The notes under the pieces are model-generated. The model worked only from the letters and a program-made list of their open reading frames with translations, ran no database searches and was not told the DNA's origin. From positions 5,352 through 69,351 of the forward strand of contig NZ_JAKFHA010000036.1 in assembly GCF_021502675.1 (NCBI RefSeq): DNA of 64,000 bases, in the 5' to 3' direction. Position numbers and translations under genes: made by a program. Source of the stretch: Yinghuangia soli. GTDB lineage: Bacteria > Actinomycetota > Actinomycetes > Streptomycetales > Streptomycetaceae. Shown one piece after another: positions 43,536 to 52,289 of this stretch; within the stretch, counting starts at the first letter, position 1; each line of letters starts with the position of its first letter.

Positions 43536-44207
43536 ATGAGGATCAACGCGGTCGTGTTCGACGTGGGCGAGACCCTGGTCGACGAGAGCCGTGAGTACGG
43601 GACCTGGGCCGACTGGCTGGGCGTCCCGCGGCATACCTTCTCCGCGGTGTTCGGCATGGTGCTCGCGCAAGGCCTGGACTACCGCGAGACCTTCCAGCGG
43701 TTTCGACCCGGCTTCGACCTGGACGCCGAACGCGCCGCCCGCACGGCGGCCGGCAGCCCGGAGTGGTTCGGCGAGGACGACCTGTACCAGGACACCCGGC
43801 CGTGCCTGAAGGCGCTGGCCGGGATGGGGCTGTGGCTGGGCGTGGCCGGAAACCAGACGCGCAATGCCGGATCGATACTGCGCGGTCTCGAGCTGGGCGT
43901 GGACCTGGTGGCGACGTCGGACGACTGGGGGCTGAGCAAGCCGGACCCGGAGTTCTTCGAGCGGCTGGTCGCGGAGTGCCCCTTCCCGGCCGCGGAGATC
44001 CTCTACGTCGGCGACCGGCTGGACAACGACGTGCGACCGGCCCACCGGGCGGGTCTGCGGACCGCCCACATCCGGCGCGGGCCGTGGGGCATGCTGGTCG
44101 CAGGCGATCCGGAACTGCGCGAAGTGGCGGACGTGTTGCTCGGGTCGCTGGACGAACTCCCGGGCGAGATCATGCGGTTGGACCCGGGGCGGGCGCCGCG
44201 CGGCTGA
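43536..44207 (+). CDS. HAD-family hydrolase
   Basis: A 223-residue haloacid-dehalogenase-type phosphatase. Motif I is VVFDVGETLVD (nucleophile Asp9, D-x-G-x-T), motif II VAGNQT, motif III Lys in GLSKPDPEFF, and motif IV ILYVGDRLDNDVRPAHRAG. The cap between motifs I and II is helical. The substrate is unknown; a sugar phosphate or phosphoglycolate-like molecule is usual. The ATG at 43536 follows CGGGAGC. A strong hairpin follows the gene at 44252. Confidence 0.9.
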   Translation: MRINAVVFDVGETLVDESREYGTWADWLGVPRHTFSAVFGMVLAQGLDYRETFQRFRPGFDLDAERAARTAAGSPEWFGEDDLYQDTRPCLKALAGMGLWLGVAGNQTRNAGSILRGLELGVDLVATSDDWGLSKPDPEFFERLVAECPFPAAEILYVGDRLDNDVRPAHRAGLRTAHIRRGPWGMLVAGDPELREVADVLLGSLDELPGEIMRLDPGRAPRG

Positions 44208-44251
44208 GCGGCCGGGCGGCCGGCGGCCGGCCGAGAAGTGAAGGACACAGG

Positions 44252-44293
44252 CGGCGGCCGGCCCGGACCTTTGCGGTTCCGGGCCGGCCGCCG
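44252..44293. terminator. Long G/C hairpin after HAD gene
   Basis: CGGCGGCCGGCCCGGA (44252-44267) pairs perfectly with TCCGGGCCGGCCGCCG (44278-44293) around a 10-base loop. It lies between the convergent HAD and TPR genes. No T-run follows, but the stem is very stable. Confidence 0.7.
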
Positions 44294-44442
44294 GCCTGAC
44301 GGGGAGGCAGCGTGCCGTGTACCGGACGTGCCAGAGGCGCTGGATGTGCCGGATGCTCCACATGCACCGGACGATCGACAAGGTCGGCGCGACCAGGACG
44401 GCCGGGGCGGCCGGGTGGGCGGCGCCGCGTGCGCGGCGCTGC

Positions 44443-45495
44443 TCAGGCGGCCGGGTCCGGGGCGGGCGGGGGTGCCTGCTGCCCGGCGGCCAGCCGGTCG
44501 TCGAGTTCGGCCACGAACCGTTCGCGGGCCCACGGGGCGAGCGCCGCGCGGACCGTGCGGACCCGGTCGACCGCGGTGGCGTAGCCCTGTTTCTCGACGA
44601 GTTCGAGGACGCGGTGCAGCAGGGCGCAGGCGTCCTCGGGGTCGCGGGCCGCGGCCGCGGCGCCGGCCAGGTCCGCCAGCGTGACCGCGCGCTGCTTGTC
44701 CGCGTCCGGGGAGAGCCCGGCCAGGGTGCGGTGCAGCGTGGCCTTCGCGTGGTCGGTCCGGCCGGCGGCCAGTTCGGCGGCGCCGCGGAACCCGTCGAGG
44801 CGGGGTCCGGAGAACCAGTCGAGCCAGGCGGGCGGCCCGGCCGCGGACCAGGAACCGGCCGCGGCGCCGGCCGGGTGCAGCACGTCGGCGGCCCGGTCGA
44901 GGAGCGGGAATGCGCCACCCGGGTTGCCGAGGCGTACCTCGGCCTCGGAGGCGACCGCGTCGAGCCAGGCGTGGATGACCGGTCCGGCGTCGCCGCGGGA
45001 AGCACGTTTGCGGGCCGCGTCCAGGCGCCCGCGGGCCTCGCCGCCGCGTCCCGACCAGGCGGGGGCGAACGACATGTGGCCCAGGACTGCGGCGCCCAGC
45101 GCTCCGTCGCCGGCCGTGTCGGCCGCGGCGAGCGCGAGGTCCTGCCAGGGTTCGACCTGCTTGGCGCCGAGCTGCAGGTCGAAGAAGGCTATGCGGGAGA
45201 CCAGCAGCGCCGATTCGGCGACTGCGACGGCCACCCGCGGGTCGGGCCGCCGGGCCAGGAGTCCGGCGCCGGCCCGGACATGGCCGGCCACCCGGGGCAG
45301 CAGGTGGGCGGGTTCGTGGGTCCAGTACTGCTCGCGCAGGCGGGCGGTGGTCCGGGCGTACCCCGCGGGGTCGGAAGTACGGGCCGCGGCACGGCCGTGC
45401 GCGGTCGCGGTCACTCCCGCGGCCACGCCGGCGGAACCGGCCAGGAAGCTACGTCGTTGCACCGCGTCCTCCACGCGCATCGTGATGGTGGGCAT
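44443..45495 (-). CDS. Tat-type TPR protein, sensor half of an XRE-TPR regulator family
   Basis: A 350-residue helical-repeat protein. The N-terminus carries a twin-Arg-like segment (QRRSFLAGSAGVAAGVTATAHG). The rest aligns by eye along its length with the C-terminal half of the XRE-TPR regulator at 53629-55461 (shared phrases: RIAFFDL; PAWLDWF/PAWLDFF; LDGFRGAAELAAG/LWGFRGGAELAAK; KQRAVTLADLA/KQQAVTCADLA). It has no helix-turn-helix. It may be an exported or membrane-near relative of the sensor part, or an uncoupled regulator partner. The start is ambiguous between ATG 45495 and 45480; neither has a strong ribosome-binding site. Confidence 0.72.
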   Translation of the reverse strand: MPTITMRVEDAVQRRSFLAGSAGVAAGVTATAHGRAAARTSDPAGYARTTARLREQYWTHEPAHLLPRVAGHVRAGAGLLARRPDPRVAVAVAESALLVSRIAFFDLQLGAKQVEPWQDLALAAADTAGDGALGAAVLGHMSFAPAWSGRGGEARGRLDAARKRASRGDAGPVIHAWLDAVASEAEVRLGNPGGAFPLLDRAADVLHPAGAAAGSWSAAGPPAWLDWFSGPRLDGFRGAAELAAGRTDHAKATLHRTLAGLSPDADKQRAVTLADLAGAAAAARDPEDACALLHRVLELVEKQGYATAVDRVRTVRAALAPWARERFVAELDDRLAAGQQAPPPAPDPAA

Positions 45496-45916
45496 GCCTG
45501 CACCGCACCGGGAACCCGCGGCGGGTGCCGGGCGGGTTCCGGTTTGCGGAGGGAGGGATACCGGTTCCCGATCCTGACGGCCGGAGGACGTGTACCGCCA
45601 TGGCAGAAGGCCCCGGAGGGGGCAAGAGTCCTCCACGAGTCCTCCAGGAGTCCCCGGTGGCGGCCTCGTCACGGAGGGTGCCTAGCTGGTTGCATCGTTG
45701 TCAGGACGGCGGGAGGACATCCGGCCCGGCCCGGGAGGACGCCCCTGACATCACGTCAGGACGCGGACCGGACCTCGCAAGGCACGGCAGCGACCTCGCA
45801 TGGCAGTACGGCACGGCACCCGAACAGCACTGGACGGCACAGAGCACGGCACCGCACCGCACCGAAACGGACCGCACGGACCACGGCCCACGCACCGACC
45901 CGAGAGGACGCCTCCG
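45496..45916. other. Gene-free stretch with CGGCAC-type short repeats
   Basis: About 420 bases without a supportable gene. From 45780 to 45900 the plus strand is dominated by irregular CGGCAC / GCACCG / CGCACGG units, giving a low-complexity C/A-rich tract just before the TTG-started gene at 45917. The other end probably holds the promoter of the TPR gene. Confidence 0.45.
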
Positions 45917-46360
45917 TTGAACGCCGACGTCAACCGCAACAGGACGGCCGTGGTGCCGCAGGACACGATCCGGAACCCGCATGCGCCGCGTCTGGTCGCG
46001 GCGGGCGAGACGTTCGACGTCATCGAGGTGGAGGACCGGCTGGGCTTCGAGGCCCTGGGGGCGCTGTACGCGCACCGGGTCGCGGTGGGCCCGGTCATCT
46101 CGGACCGGCGCTACCGCCGCATCGGGTTCCTGGTGCCGCCGGCCGCGGCCGCTCCGGCGGCCCGGCAGCGCGCGGTCGGTCCGCGCCACCACGGCCGCGG
46201 CGCCTGGATCACGGTGCCGCCGGCGGACTGCGAGGACGGGCCGCTGGTGTGGCTGGTCCCGCCGAGTCCTGAAGGGCGGCTCACCGCGCTGCACCACGTG
46301 CGGGCCGCAATAGCGGAGGCGGCGAGAACTCTCGCCGACTCCCACCAGAGGGTCTCCTGA
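45917..46360 (+). CDS. Hypothetical protein
   Basis: A 147-residue protein starting at TTG 45917 behind GAGAGGA. It has the pattern VAAGETFDVIEVEDRLGFEALGALYAHRVAVGPVISDRRYRRIGFLVPPAA...GAWITVPPADCEDGPLVWLVPPSPEGRLTALHHVRAAIAEAARTL: alternating strands and helices with no recognised motif. I have a weak memory of similar proteins in Streptomyces resembling the N-terminal domain of bifunctional primase/polymerases (DGxxWxFxVPP-like phrase), but no catalytic residues can be pointed to. It stands alone. Confidence 0.6.
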   Translation: MNADVNRNRTAVVPQDTIRNPHAPRLVAAGETFDVIEVEDRLGFEALGALYAHRVAVGPVISDRRYRRIGFLVPPAAAAPAARQRAVGPRHHGRGAWITVPPADCEDGPLVWLVPPSPEGRLTALHHVRAAIAEAARTLADSHQRVS

Positions 46361-46727
46361 CCCTCTGTCTCCGAAGGTCTCCGACCTTCGCCACGAACGT
46401 ACCGGCCGGGGTTCCTGACTGAGCGGCTCCCCCTTGTCCGACTCGCCTCGGCCGGTACTGCAACTTCCCTGGGGCTTCCCGGCGCCGCCACGCCATGCCC
46501 CGCTCCCCGCGGCATCCCTGTGCCGGGCCCACCCCCCAGTGGCCGGCCGGGTCCACGCCGCAGCCGGGGCAGCGCGACCTTCGTAGCGCGCGGCCTCGGC
46601 CGAGCTTCCGGGCCCGCCCGTACCTGCGCCCGGCGGCCTGACCAGACCGCGGAGCCATCCGGCGGGACGCCCGCCTCGGCGGGACCCGAGCCCTGCCGGA
46701 CGGCGCCGCGGACGCGCCTCGCTCGGG
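46361..46727. other. Gene-free stretch of about 370 bases
   Basis: Very G+C-rich sequence between the convergent hypothetical and PotD-like genes. It contains an imperfect inverted repeat around CCGGCCGGG/GGCCGGCCGGGTCC. A reading frame on the minus strand (46281-46658) shows a Cys pair but overlaps the neighbouring gene and lacks family features. I support no gene here. Confidence 0.4.
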
Positions 46728-47894
46728 TCAGGCCGCCGCGAATTCGGCGTAGATGCGGGCCCGGATGCTCGCCGCGGCCGGCGTCGGCTCGGTGGCCACC
46801 TCGTACCGGCGGAGCGTCTCGTCCGGGATGTTGACCACCGGGTCGGCGGCGACCGCGCGCGACGCGAAGGCGTGCGCGCCCAGCACCGGGCTGCCGAACT
46901 TGATGTAGTCCATCTCGGCGCCGGCGTTCATGGGTTCGAGCATGAAATTGACGAACCGGTGCGCGGCCACCGGGTTCTTCGCGGTGCTGGGGATGGCCCA
47001 GAAGTCCACGAAGTACTCGGCCCTCCCTTCCGGGACAAGGAACTTCACCTCGTCGCCGACCGCTGCGCGGGCCGCGGCGATGCGCTGGACGTCGCCGGTG
47101 TAGCCGAGGCCGAAGTCGATCTCGCCGCGTTCGCCGCGTTCGATGTAGGTGCTGCTGATGGTGTCGATGCCGGGCTTGGCGCGGAGCAGGACCTGCTTGG
47201 CGCGTTCGAGTTCCCGCTCGTCCCCGGTGTTGATGGACAAGTCGAGCGAGGCGAGTGCGAGGTTGACGAGTTCGCCCGGGGACTCCACGACGTTGACGCG
47301 CGCGGCGCGGAGCCGGGGCAGGAGTTCGAAGCACTCGCGCAGGGTGCGCGGCTGCTCCTTCACCGCGGCGGTGCGCCAGAAGAAGCCGAGCATCCCGTAG
47401 TCCTTGGGCGCGCCGTAGCGGTTGCCCGGGTCGAAGACGTTGTCGCGGAAGGCCGGGCGGAGGTGGATGAGGTTGGGGACGAGCTCGGGGTTGAGGCGCA
47501 TCGCGAGGCCTTGGTCGATCATCTGCCGCAGGCCGTCGCCGGCCGGGACGACGACGTCGTACGCGCTGCCCCCGGCGGTGCTCAGCCGGGCGAGCAGCTC
47601 CTCCTGCGAGCCGTAGCCCTCCTGGACGACGCGGACGCCGAAATGCTGCCCGAACGCCTCGATGTTGGCGGGGTTGCTGAAGTCGACCCAGTTCGCGAGC
47701 ACCAGGTTCTTCTCGGTCCCGGCCCCGGCGCCCGGGGGTTCGGTGGGGTCCCCGGGTGCGGCGTCGCCGCAGCCGCCCAGCAGCACGCCGCCCGCGAGCG
47801 CGGCACCGCTGGCGAGGAAGCCGCGGCGGGAGGGGCCCGGGGCCAGGAGTCTCAGGGACTGCTCGGGCCGGTTCGCTCCGGCGATGCGCTTCAC
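46728..47894 (-). CDS. PotD-like substrate-binding lipoprotein
   Basis: A 388-residue periplasmic-type binding protein of polyamine ABC transporters. Its N-terminus joins a Tat motif (SRRGFLASG) to a lipobox (LLGGC). The mature part has KNLVLANWVDFSNPANIEAFGQHFGVRVVQEGYGSQEELLARL and YDVVVPAGDGLRQMIDQG, as in PotD/PotF, and the end PVAAHRFVNFMLEPMNAG. No potA, potB or potC gene is adjacent, so the permease is encoded elsewhere. The GTG at 47894 has GGAGGAG 7 nt upstream; starting further upstream would place the operator sites inside the gene. It is divergent from a TetR gene. Confidence 0.9.
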   Translation of the reverse strand: MKRIAGANRPEQSLRLLAPGPSRRGFLASGAALAGGVLLGGCGDAAPGDPTEPPGAGAGTEKNLVLANWVDFSNPANIEAFGQHFGVRVVQEGYGSQEELLARLSTAGGSAYDVVVPAGDGLRQMIDQGLAMRLNPELVPNLIHLRPAFRDNVFDPGNRYGAPKDYGMLGFFWRTAAVKEQPRTLRECFELLPRLRAARVNVVESPGELVNLALASLDLSINTGDERELERAKQVLLRAKPGIDTISSTYIERGERGEIDFGLGYTGDVQRIAAARAAVGDEVKFLVPEGRAEYFVDFWAIPSTAKNPVAAHRFVNFMLEPMNAGAEMDYIKFGSPVLGAHAFASRAVAADPVVNIPDETLRRYEVATEPTPAAASIRARIYAEFAAA

Positions 47895-47930
47895 GCGGTC
47901 TCCTCCGCTCGGCAGGGGGACAATCGTGGG

Positions 47931-47991
47931 ACTGACTAAAGGTTCAGTCAATAGCTCGGTGTGGTTTTTTGTTCGCGGACTGAAGTTTCAG
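47931..47991. promoter_or_regulatory. Paired TetR-type operators (ACTGA...TTCAGT)
   Basis: Two related symmetric elements lie between potD-like and tetR: ACTGAC-TAAAGG-TTCAGT at 47931-47948 and CTGAA-GT-TTCAG at 47980-47991. They share the half-site CTGAA/TTCAG and are about 45 bases apart, one near each divergent start. They are good candidates for the operators of the TetR protein encoded at 48061. Confidence 0.6.
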
Positions 47992-48060
47992 CCAGTCATG
48001 CCGGGATTCCCGGCGGGGTGCGCCCCGGGCGGCGAAATGCAGCGGCTACCGTGTCGTCCC

Positions 48061-48738
48061 GTGAGCGACCGTCGTACCACCATCCTGGAAGCCGCCACCC
48101 GCGTGATCGCGCGGCGTGGCGTGCGAGGCCTGCGCATCGAGGAACTGGCGGCCGAGGCCGACGTGTCGGCGGGGCTGATCTACTACCACTTCAAGGACCG
48201 GGCCGGACTGCTGCGCCACACCCTGGAGTTCGTGAACGGGCTGGCCACCCGGTACACCGACGACGCGATCACGGCGGGCGGGCCGCGGGTCGCGGTCGAG
48301 CAGATGCTGCTGTTCGAGATCCAGGACACCCCGACGGTCCGCGAGACCAGCACCGCGTGGGGCGAACTGCGGGCCTCCACGGTCTTCGACGACGACCTGC
48401 GCGAGGCGCTGCGGGACTCGACCGCGCGCTGGACGGCGGGCATCGCCGAGGCGGTCCGGACCGCGCAGGACGCGGGCGAGGTGGCGGACGCGGTCGACGC
48501 GGCGGCCGCAGCGGAGCGCCTGACCGGGCTGATCGAGGGACTGAGCCAGCGGTGGCTGAGCGGCACGACCACGGTCGAACGCGCACGCGAGCTGCTGCGC
48601 GAGGCGATAGCCGTGGAGTTGGGGGCGCCTCCCGGGCAGGCCGGACTCCCGGGGCAGCCGGGGCAGCCGGAGGCGGCCGGGACCGGGGCCGTCAGCGGTG
48701 CCGGCGCCGGCACCGGGGCGGCGCACGCCGGGCCGTGA
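48061..48738 (+). CDS. TetR-family regulator (divergent from potD-like gene)
   Basis: A 225-residue TetR protein. RRTTILEAATRVIARRGVRGLRIEELAAEADVSAGLIYYHFKDRAGLLRHTLEFVN is the DNA-binding domain at the very N-terminus. An all-helical ligand domain and a Gly/Pro/Ala-rich tail of about 35 residues follow. The GTG at 48061 has no ribosome-binding site, but TACCGT ends a few bases upstream, so a leaderless transcript is likely. Together with the operator pair it should control the PotD-like gene, perhaps in response to polyamines (inference). Confidence 0.88.
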   Translation: MSDRRTTILEAATRVIARRGVRGLRIEELAAEADVSAGLIYYHFKDRAGLLRHTLEFVNGLATRYTDDAITAGGPRVAVEQMLLFEIQDTPTVRETSTAWGELRASTVFDDDLREALRDSTARWTAGIAEAVRTAQDAGEVADAVDAAAAAERLTGLIEGLSQRWLSGTTTVERARELLREAIAVELGAPPGQAGLPGQPGQPEAAGTGAVSGAGAGTGAAHAGP

Positions 48739-48889
48739 ACACCGCGGCGCCTGGGGTGATTTGACCGTTTCCTACCCAAGGCTGCGGCATGATCGCGGTT
48801 ACCCGCCGGTCATGTGCGTAGCCGCACCCCCAGTGGGCATGTCCCCATCGTCGTCACGGGGGCCTAGACCGCGCCAGGAGGAGTACGTC

Positions 48890-49225
48890 ATGCCGCCAGA
48901 GCCGTCCAAGCCGCGCATCCGACCGGCACGGCTGCTGTTCGAACCCTCGGTGTTCGAACGCGAAGAGGAGCGGTTCTTCGATCTGGACGACCTCACCGAC
49001 CCGCAGGTGATGCTCGACCGGTCGACGCAGCTCGCCGAGGCGTTCCGCGCCGCGGCGGACAAGGCGGTGGACTACCAGGCGATAGCGGTGGCACGGCTGG
49101 CCGACCGGCGGCGGTTCGACCGGCTCGAACCTGCCCAGATCGCGGCGCGGACCGGGTGGAGCGAGGCGTACACGGTCAAGATGATCGAGTACGGGGAGCG
49201 CCTGATCGCCAAGCGCGGCGACTGA
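48890..49225 (+). CDS. Small conserved-looking protein, helix-turn-helix-like
   Basis: A 111-residue acidic-to-basic helical protein (RPARLLFEPSVFEREEERFFDLDDLTDPQVMLDRSTQLAEAFRAAADKAVDYQAIAVARLADRRRFDRLEPAQIAARTGWSEAYTVKMIEYGERL). The C-terminal segment resembles a helix-turn-helix (PAQIAARTGWSEAYTVKMI) and shares TGW-x-x-x-Y with the protein at 30033-30281. A strong AGGAGGAG precedes the ATG. Convergent with the helicase gene. Family unknown. Confidence 0.7.
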   Translation: MPPEPSKPRIRPARLLFEPSVFEREEERFFDLDDLTDPQVMLDRSTQLAEAFRAAADKAVDYQAIAVARLADRRRFDRLEPAQIAARTGWSEAYTVKMIEYGERLIAKRGD

Positions 49226-49270
49226 ACCGGGGGCCGTACCGGCGTACGCCCGGGGCCGTGCGCGTGCCGC

Positions 49271-50644
49271 TCAGAGCTGTACGCGGTTGTCGGCGAGCGT
49301 GCCCAGCACCGCCTGGTTCGCCTCCCAGCCGTCCGGGAACGACACGGGCAGTCCCAGGTGCACCGGCTCCGCGGACGGGTGGGCGTCCAGGAGTTCGGGG
49401 ATGCCGGCCCGGGCGACCACCAGGCAGGCGTGCCGGTGCCGGGACGCGAGCACGCACAGGCGGCCGGTCTCCAGGTGGAAGGCGGTCGCGTCGCGGCGGC
49501 CGGAGAGCGGGTGCAGGAAGACGGTGACGTCGAACTCCCGGCCCTGCAGCCGGTTCGCGGTGTCCACGACAATGTCGCGGGCGCCGGGGATCTCCCCGTT
49601 CAGCCGGACCAGGGCGGCCTCGACCCGGGAGCGCTGCTCGCGGTGGCTGACACCGACCGCGATGCGCGCGGCGTCCAGCGCGTTCTCGCCGCGTTCGGAG
49701 ACCGCGGTGCCGCGCCGGGCCAGGACCCGGGCGGCCAGTTCCGCGACGGTGCGGACCGTCTCGTCGTCGGACGGCAGCGTGAAACCGGACGGGAGTTCGA
49801 GCATCCCCCAGCCGGACTCGGCGGCGATGTCGACGACTTGGTCGTACGGGTCGCACTTGCGCCCGGGTTCGAACCCGAGGGCGCGGTCGCGGCGTCCGGT
49901 GCCCGAACGGAACGGCGTGAAGGGGTAGAACGCCTCGGAGACCAGCGGCGCGGCGGTGGCGGGCAGCCGCCACGACACGGGCAGCCGGTGCACCGGGAGA
50001 TCGGGGTTGTGGCGGCGCAGCACCGCCACCGCGCTCTGCGAGGGGTCGTAGGTGAGCCCGTGCCACTGCGCGGCGTCCACGGTCGCGAACGGGTCGAGTT
50101 GGCCCGGGTCGCCGACGAACAGTGCGCGGTCGAACAGCCGCGCGACGAGCAGCAGGGCGTCCGAACGCATCTGGTACGCCTCGTCGACGATCGCCCAGGC
50201 CCAGCGGCGGTCGTCGACCAGCGCCCATTTCGCCGCGGTGGACACGACGATCTCGCAGCCGTCCAGGTCGGCGGCCTTGCCCGCGATCTGCACGGGGGTG
50301 GCGGCGAGTTCCTCGCCGGGCCGGTAGTCGGCGGCGGACAGCCGGCCGAGGACCAGGCCGGGGTGCTCCTCGGCGAGGCGCAGCAGCAGGTCGTCGACCT
50401 GGTTGTTGGTCTGCGCGACGATCATGAGGCGGTCGCCGCGGCCGGCGATCTCCGCGGCCGCCCTGACCACCAGCGTCGACTTGCCCGCGCCGGGCGGGGA
50501 GTCGACGACGACGCCGCGGTGCCGACCGGACGCGAGGTCGGCGAGCACGGCCGCGGTGACGCGCCCGGCGGCTTTGCCGGGGTCCTGGTCCTGGCCTTGC
50601 TCGGCTGCCGCGTCGCTGCCGGGCTGCATGGCTCCTGCGTTCAT
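49271..50644 (-). CDS. SF1 (Dna2/Upf1-like) helicase
   Basis: A 457-residue superfamily-1 helicase. Walker A is DSPPGAGKST (GAGKS at 52-56), Walker B WAIVDEAYQM, motif III FVGDPGQLDPFATVD, motif IV/V VVDTANRLQGREFDVTVFLHPLSG, and the last motif GRLCVLASRHRHACLVVARAG. It is compact, with few accessory insertions. It is third in an operon with an Fe-S nuclease-like protein and a protein of unknown function, which suggests joint DNA end processing. The ATG at 50644 is about 10 nt after AAAGGAG. It lies 106 bases after the previous gene. Confidence 0.9.
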   Translation of the reverse strand: MNAGAMQPGSDAAAEQGQDQDPGKAAGRVTAAVLADLASGRHRGVVVDSPPGAGKSTLVVRAAAEIAGRGDRLMIVAQTNNQVDDLLLRLAEEHPGLVLGRLSAADYRPGEELAATPVQIAGKAADLDGCEIVVSTAAKWALVDDRRWAWAIVDEAYQMRSDALLLVARLFDRALFVGDPGQLDPFATVDAAQWHGLTYDPSQSAVAVLRRHNPDLPVHRLPVSWRLPATAAPLVSEAFYPFTPFRSGTGRRDRALGFEPGRKCDPYDQVVDIAAESGWGMLELPSGFTLPSDDETVRTVAELAARVLARRGTAVSERGENALDAARIAVGVSHREQRSRVEAALVRLNGEIPGARDIVVDTANRLQGREFDVTVFLHPLSGRRDATAFHLETGRLCVLASRHRHACLVVARAGIPELLDAHPSAEPVHLGLPVSFPDGWEANQAVLGTLADNRVQL

Positions 50645-50750
50645 CCCCGGAACTCCTTTGCGCACGCGGTCGCGTGCGCGGTCGTGCGTCCTTCGTGCCG
50701 GCCGTGCCCCGCGTCGGGCCTGCCGGCCGCGGTCTGCGCGGGTGCCGCGT

Positions 50751-52289
50751 TCACACCCACGGTTCCTCCGCGGCCGCCAGTTCTTCCTCGTCGGGCTGGC
50801 GCACCTCGCCTTCCTGGAGCTCCTTGCGCGGCTCGGGCGGGCCGCCGTGCGTCCACGGAGTCTCTTCCGGGGAGGGCCACTTCGGGCCGCCGCGGAATCC
50901 GGAGGCGGCGACCGTCCAGCACAGGAGTTCGCCTTCTTCGGGGATGCTGCCTTCCTCGGGGGTCTTGCCGCGGCCCATTCCGCCCGTCAGTTCGATGCGG
51001 ACCTCGCGGGTGCCGTCCGGGCCGTCGGCGACCGCGATCAGCTTGGCCCTGGCCTTGGGGCGTTCGACGCACTCCAGTTCGGTCTCGCGCAGGAGCAGCG
51101 GCTCGTCGGTGGTCCGCACGACCAGGAGGGGCCGGGGCCGGGCCTGCTTCTTGCCCGGCTCGGTCACCATGCGGTCCGCCTCGACGGCCGCCACGCGGCC
51201 GCGGAACGCCTGCCCGGACAGCCGGGCCTCGGCCATCAGCAGCGGGTCGTCGCGCAGTTGCTCGGTGTCCAGCCGGGACTGCGCCTGCTCGCGGCGGGAG
51301 AGCTGCTGGGCGGCCGCGACGGCACCGGGGATGCGCGGCTGCGGGCGGGAGTCGGGGCTGTCGAGGTCCGCCGCGAAGAGGCTGTACGACATGCGGTCGG
51401 TCTCCCAGCGGCCGGCCACCGAGGCCCCGGGCGGGAGTTCGCGCATGAGCTCCAGGCCGCGCCACACGCGGTGCCAGGTCGGCATGAGCTCGACGCCCAG
51501 GAGGTCCCTTATCCGCTCTTCGGCACGGGCCGCGGCCCGGGAGTTCTCGGCCCGTTCCGCGGTGTCGTAGGCGGCGATGAGCGGGGCGAGCTTCTCGTCG
51601 AACTCCGGTGCGGTCGCGGGGCCGGCGGGCGGCGCGCCCTCGGCGTCGCGGGCGGTCTCCGCCCCGGTGCGGCCCCGTTCCGGGTCGACCCAGCCCATCA
51701 GCGCGGCCAGTTCGCCGTTCTCCAGGTCGCTCTGCCCGGTCGACCAGGTCTGGGTGAGCAGGTCGGTGAGCGCGAGCAGCACGGACGAGCCGGGCATGCG
51801 GGCGCGGTCCGCGAGGTAGGTGCACCAGCGGCCCATGAGCGGGACGTCCGGGTGCACGGCGTACTCGCCCTCGGTGCGCCGGAAGCGGGTCGAACGCCCG
51901 AGCAGGTGCAGGTACTCGATGCCGCCCCGGGACGGGACGATCACCTGCGGTGCGTCGAGTGCGCGTTCGTACGCTTCGTCGTTGCGGCGTTCGACGGTCT
52001 CGGTACTGGACAGGTGTTCGGTCAGATAGGGCACGAGGATGCGCGCCAGTTCGGCCACGTGTGCGAACCGGCGCTGCCGGTCGCGCGGTTGCGGGACGAC
52101 GAACAGGTGCGGGGCGTCCGGGTCGTCGCCGATCAGCGCGGCGAGCGGGGCGAAGGCCTCACCGGCCATCGCGTACGGCACGAACACCAGCGGCCGGTCG
52201 GACAGGTGCCGGTGCCGGACGGTCGCGGCCGGCTGGGCGTAGCCGGTGGCGGCGGCGCGCAGGCGCCCGAGTGCGGTGACCGCGCTCAC
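50751..52289 (-). CDS. Unknown protein linked to nuclease and helicase
   Basis: A 512-residue soluble protein without a recognised domain. The first third has alternating strands and helices (LVFVPYAMAGEAFAPLAALIGDDPDAPHLFVVPQPRDRQRRFAHVAELARILVPYLTEHL). The middle is helical with a charged linker, and the C-terminus has several short strands (PLLVVRTTDEPLLLRETELECVERPKARAKLIAVADG) followed by an acidic tail. Its GTG start overlaps the nuclease stop by 4 bases, so it is translationally coupled to it. Likely a structural or regulatory partner of the nuclease-helicase pair (inference from position only). Confidence 0.75.
   Translation of the reverse strand: MSAVTALGRLRAAATGYAQPAATVRHRHLSDRPLVFVPYAMAGEAFAPLAALIGDDPDAPHLFVVPQPRDRQRRFAHVAELARILVPYLTEHLSSTETVERRNDEAYERALDAPQVIVPSRGGIEYLHLLGRSTRFRRTEGEYAVHPDVPLMGRWCTYLADRARMPGSSVLLALTDLLTQTWSTGQSDLENGELAALMGWVDPERGRTGAETARDAEGAPPAGPATAPEFDEKLAPLIAAYDTAERAENSRAAARAEERIRDLLGVELMPTWHRVWRGLELMRELPPGASVAGRWETDRMSYSLFAADLDSPDSRPQPRIPGAVAAAQQLSRREQAQSRLDTEQLRDDPLLMAEARLSGQAFRGRVAAVEADRMVTEPGKKQARPRPLLVVRTTDEPLLLRETELECVERPKARAKLIAVADGPDGTREVRIELTGGMGRGKTPEEGSIPEEGELLCWTVAASGFRGGPKWPSPEETPWTHGGPPEPRKELQEGEVRQPDEEELAAAEEPWV

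Noticed and set aside
46281-46658. Minus-strand frame with a Cys pair (CPGCG)
   Set aside because: It overlaps the gene at 45917-46360 on the opposite strand and has no further metal-binding pattern.
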